DNA from: SFWF01 sp045539095
GTDB lineage: Bacteria > Bacillota > Clostridia > Oscillospirales > Acutalibacteraceae
Assembly: GCA_045539095.1 (NCBI GenBank)
Contig: JAZQER010000001.1
Coordinates: 1-14,061, forward strand
DNA: 14,061 nt
Direction: 5' to 3'
Below the pieces are notes generated by a model. It made no database searches. It was given only the letters and a program-made list of their open reading frames with translations, and was not told the DNA's origin. Positions 11,438 through 14,061 of this stretch are shown piece after piece. How positions within the stretch are numbered: position 1 is the first letter of the stretch; every line of letters begins with the position of its first letter. The translations under genes were made by a program, and so were the position numbers.

Positions 11438-12277
11438 ATGTATAAAATAGTTTCCAAAAAGGTTCTTAATCCCACTGTTATACAGATGGATATCGAGGCT
11501 CCCTTTGTTGCTAAAAAGGCAAAGGCGGGTCAGTTTATAATACTCCGTGTAGATGAAAACGGCGAACGAATTCCCCTCACCGTTGCAGGCTACGATAGAG
11601 AGAAGGGTATCGTCAGAATAATTTTTCAGACGGTAGGCTCTACTACCATAAAGCTCGGCGCAAAAGGCGAGGGTGAGTATATCACCGACTTTGCCGGTCC
11701 TCTCGGTCGTCCTACCGAAATAGAAGGAATGAAAAAGGTTTGTGTTGTCGGCGGCGGTGTCGGTTGCGCTATAGCGCTGCCAATCGCCGAAGCACTGCAT
11801 AACGCCGGCGCCCAGGTTCATTCGATAGTAGGCTTCAGAAGCCGCGACCTGCTTATTTTAGAGGATGAGTTCACCACTTGTTCAGATAAGCTTATCATTA
11901 TGTCGGATGACGGCTCGGTCGGCCGTAAGGGACTTGTTACCGAGGCTTTAAGGGAACTTTTAGAGACCGAAAAGTACGATATGGTTATAACGATAGGACC
12001 TCTTATTATGATGAAGTTTGTTGTTGAGACCTGTCGTCCTTTTGGGGTGCCCGTCACCGTTTCGATGAACCCCATTATGATCGACGGCACGGGTATGTGC
12101 GGGGGTTGCCGTTTGACCGTCGGGGGTAAGATCCGATTCGCCTGTGTTGACGGGCCCGATTTTGACGGCTATGAAGTTGATTTTGACGAAGCTATAGCAA
12201 GAAGCGGCATCTATAGTGATTTTGAAGCAAAAAAACGCGAAGAAAACTGTAACTTACTATCTTATGAGGTAAATTAA
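11438..12277 (+). CDS. nfnA: NfnA: small subunit of NADH-dependent ferredoxin:NADP+ oxidoreductase (FAD/NAD-binding)
   Basis: NfnAB bifurcates electrons between NADPH, NADH and ferredoxin in the cytoplasm of anaerobes. The 279-residue subunit has an FAD-binding β-barrel with the RxPLT motif (44-48) and GPLG (87-90). Its NAD(H)-binding Rossmann motif is VVGGGVGCA (103-111). Near the C-terminus is the [2Fe-2S] region MIDGTGMCGGCR...FACVDGPDFDG, with C221, C224 and C236. D216 sits where the published Nfn structures have an unusual aspartate ligand instead of a fourth cysteine. Close relatives (PyrK, sulfide dehydrogenase SudB) share the fold, but the adjoining GltD-like gene at zero spacing identifies it as Nfn. 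It is the first gene of the operon. Confidence 0.93.
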   Translation: MYKIVSKKVLNPTVIQMDIEAPFVAKKAKAGQFIILRVDENGERIPLTVAGYDREKGIVRIIFQTVGSTTIKLGAKGEGEYITDFAGPLGRPTEIEGMKKVCVVGGGVGCAIALPIAEALHNAGAQVHSIVGFRSRDLLILEDEFTTCSDKLIIMSDDGSVGRKGLVTEALRELLETEKYDMVITIGPLIMMKFVVETCRPFGVPVTVSMNPIMIDGTGMCGGCRLTVGGKIRFACVDGPDFDGYEVDFDEAIARSGIYSDFEAKKREENCNLLSYEVN

Positions 12278-13699
12278 ATGGCAAATATGTCTTTAAAGAA
12301 AAACGAAATGCCGACTCAGGATGCGGCAGTTCGCGCACATAATTTCGATGAGGTTGCCCTCGGCTACACTGAGGCTCATGCTCTCGATGAGGCGGCACGC
12401 TGTTTAGAGTGTAAAAATATGCCCTGTGTTTCAGGTTGTCCTGTAAAAATTCATATCCCCGCATTTATTGCAAAGGTGCGTGAGGGCAATTTTGAGGGAG
12501 CTTATGAGATAATTTCAAAGTCCTCCTCCCTACCTGCCGTTTGCGGCAGAGTCTGTCCTCAAGAGAATCAGTGCGAATCGAAGTGCGTCCGCGGAATTAA
12601 GGGAGAGCCTGTCGGCATCGGCAGACTTGAGCGCTTTGTTGCCGATTGGCATAATGAGCACAGCGGCAAAGCCCCCGAAAGACCTGCTTCCAACGGTCAC
12701 AAGGCAGCTGTTATCGGCTCGGGTCCTGCAGGGCTTACTTGCGCCGGCGACCTTGCAAAAAAGGGCTACGATGTTACTGTTTTTGAGGCGCTCCACACTG
12801 CAGGAGGTGTTCTCGTTTACGGAATTCCCGAATTCAGACTGCCCAAAGCAATAGTAAAAAAAGAGGTCGAGACCCTGAAGGCTCTCGGCGTTAAGATAGA
12901 GACAAATATGATAATAGGCAAGACTCTCACCATCGACGAGCTCTTTGAGATGGGCTTTGAAGCGGTATTTATAGGCTCGGGAGCCGGACTTCCCCGTTTT
13001 ATGGGAATTCCAGGAGAGTCTCTTAAGGGCGTCTACTCCGCAAACGAGTTCTTAACCCGTTCGAACCTTATGAAAGCATACCTTGACAACAGCGACACAC
13101 CCATTATGAAGGGCGGCCGTGTTGCCGTTGTTGGCGGTGGAAATGTTGCTATGGATGCTGCTCGTACTGCGCTTCGTCTTGGCGCCCAAAAGGTTTACAT
13201 AATATATCGTCGTTCTATTGACGAGCTTCCCGCCCGTCGCGAAGAGGTCGAGCACGCGATGGAGGAGGGTGTTGAGTTTATGCTGCTCAATAACCCTGTT
13301 AATATTCTTGGATACAATAACCCCGAAGACAAGCGCGACCCGAAAAACGGCTTTGTAACCGGTATTGAGTGTGTAAAAATGGAACTGGGAGAGCCTGATG
13401 CATCGGGCAGAAGAAGCCCTGTAGAGATAGTGGGCAGCAACTTCACACTCGATGTCGATACGGTAATAATGTCGATAGGTACTTCGCCCAATCCGCTGAT
13501 AAAATCGACTACCGATGGACTTGAAACTAACCGCCGCGGCGGAATTGTCGTAGACGAAGAAACCGGGCTCACCTCTCGAAACGGAGTTTTCGCAGGGGGA
13601 GACGCCGTAACGGGCGCCGCAACAGTTATTCTCGCAATGGGAGCCGGAAAAACCGCCGCCGAAGCGATGGATAAATATATGAAAGGACTGCCTCAATAA
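12278..13699 (+). CDS. nfnB: NfnB: large subunit of NADH-dependent ferredoxin:NADP+ oxidoreductase (GltD-like)
   Basis: The 473-residue flavoprotein has an N-terminal domain for two [4Fe-4S] clusters: C42, C45, C50, C54 (CLECKNMPCVSGCP) and C89, C93, C99, C103 (CGRVCPQENQCESKC). A first Rossmann motif, VIGSGPAG (145-152), binds the bifurcating FAD. A second, VVGGGNVAMDAA (around 283-294), binds NADPH. The C-terminal FAD motif GVFAGGDAVTGAATVILAMGAGK ends the protein. Databases often label it glutamate synthase small chain (GltA/GltD), but no glutamate synthase large subunit is next to it. The ATG follows the nfnA stop without a gap. A strong terminator follows at 13719. Confidence 0.93.
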   Translation: MANMSLKKNEMPTQDAAVRAHNFDEVALGYTEAHALDEAARCLECKNMPCVSGCPVKIHIPAFIAKVREGNFEGAYEIISKSSSLPAVCGRVCPQENQCESKCVRGIKGEPVGIGRLERFVADWHNEHSGKAPERPASNGHKAAVIGSGPAGLTCAGDLAKKGYDVTVFEALHTAGGVLVYGIPEFRLPKAIVKKEVETLKALGVKIETNMIIGKTLTIDELFEMGFEAVFIGSGAGLPRFMGIPGESLKGVYSANEFLTRSNLMKAYLDNSDTPIMKGGRVAVVGGGNVAMDAARTALRLGAQKVYIIYRRSIDELPARREEVEHAMEEGVEFMLLNNPVNILGYNNPEDKRDPKNGFVTGIECVKMELGEPDASGRRSPVEIVGSNFTLDVDTVIMSIGTSPNPLIKSTTDGLETNRRGGIVVDEETGLTSRNGVFAGGDAVTGAATVILAMGAGKTAAEAMDKYMKGLPQ

Positions 13700-13718
13700 G
13701 CGCAGCCTATAAACAAAT

Positions 13719-13748
13719 AAAAAAAGCACCCTTTCGGGTGCTTTTTTT
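13719..13748. terminator. Bidirectional terminator between nfnB and the hydrogenase gene
   Basis: Stem aaaaaaagcaccc / gggtgcttttttt (13719-13731 and 13736-13748) has a TTTC loop. The A7/T7 tracts serve both converging transcripts. Confidence 0.9.
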
Positions 13749-13749
13749 G

Positions 13750-14061
13750 TTATTTAATGACGTCCTTTGAACGGACAACGTAAGAGGTGTGGAGAATCTC
13801 GTGAGCCTTGTGGCTGCCGGGCTTCTCGAAGTACTCATCGTAAAGCGCCTTAACAACGGGACTCTCGTGAGACTTCCTTAAAGTGTTTGCCTCATCGTAG
13901 CTGTAGAGTGCCTTTGCACGCTCAGCACGAAGGTCGATATTCTGGCGAACAGAGGTGGGCTGGATGGGCTGACCGCCGCCGTTTACACAGCCGCCGGGGC
14001 AGCACATAACCTCGATGAAGTGGTAGTTCTTCTCGCCGTTTTCAACAGCGGTGAGAACCTT
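13750..14061 (-). CDS. [FeFe]-hydrogenase, C-terminal part (gene runs past window edge)
   Basis: The minus-strand frame is open to the window edge and gives the last 103 residues. FIEVMCCPGGCVNGGGQP (16-33 of the visible part) is the third H-cluster motif, the L3 signature of [FeFe]-hydrogenases, whose cysteines bind the catalytic iron site. It is followed by the small-subunit-like C-terminal domain (YSYDEANTLRKSHESPVVKALYDEYF) and an end of the type HKAHEILHTSYV, usual in HydA/HndD enzymes. The soluble enzyme reduces protons using ferredoxin and/or NAD(P)H. Whether it is a monomer or part of a bifurcating HydABC complex cannot be seen here. Confidence 0.92.
   Translation of the reverse strand, partial: KVLTAVENGEKNYHFIEVMCCPGGCVNGGGQPIQPTSVRQNIDLRAERAKALYSYDEANTLRKSHESPVVKALYDEYFEKPGSHKAHEILHTSYVVRSKDVIK

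Noticed and set aside
13052..13729. 225-codon minus-strand frame opposite nfnB
   Set aside because: It is an antisense shadow of a clear, motif-rich gene, caused by codon bias; no ribosome binding site and no recognisable domain.

Overview
The window looks like a chromosome segment of a strictly anaerobic, low-to-mid GC Firmicute of class Clostridia. The grounds are an [FeFe]-hydrogenase, NfnAB electron bifurcation, MtaB, YitT and DUF3048 proteins, and -10/-35 promoters with 16-17 bp spacers. An Oscillospiraceae/Ruminococcaceae-like host is my inference; no marker fixes the family.

Layout. 1-77 is a tRNA-Tyr cut by the window edge. 72-1887 is an accessory module: tRNA terminator, an array of small hairpins punctuated by ATGAAG/CTTCAT, a four-helix-bundle (23S-rRNA intervening-sequence-protein family) gene, then an AT-rich pair coding for a small membrane protein and a membrane-anchored NERD-domain protein. 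1888-2338 is decayed DNA: a 37-codon ORF, an inverted repeat, a terminator and a tRNA T-arm fragment. 2339-4201 holds a two-gene membrane-protein operon divergent from a TetR-type regulator. 4438-6935 carries a PHP-domain phosphoesterase, a CofE-like protein on the minus strand and a YitT membrane protein.

7111-8210 is a second accessory module with the same plan as the first but on the minus strand: tRNA-Ala, terminator, hairpin array (punctuation GTGAAG/CTTCAC), a sigma-A-like promoter with a dyad, a second four-helix-bundle gene about four-fifths identical to the first, and a DUF4279 gene coupled by an ATGA overlap. 8305-8621 holds tRNA-Arg(ACG), a duplicated 3' end of that tRNA, and four hairpins between the two copies. 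The rest is core-like: a DUF3048 lipoprotein, mtaB, nfnA-nfnB, and the C-terminus of an [FeFe]-hydrogenase.

Main point. Two loci share tRNA 3' end, terminator, multi-hairpin array and four-helix-bundle gene, but carry different downstream genes. A roughly 24-nt unit is also shared between the arrays in the same orientation relative to the gene. This looks like a small tRNA-linked genetic element in which the four-helix-bundle protein is the constant part, the hairpin array the cis component and the last gene(s) the cargo. Its mobility and function are inference. NfnAB and the hydrogenase lie convergently next to each other and fit a fermentative NAD(P)H/ferredoxin/H2 economy.
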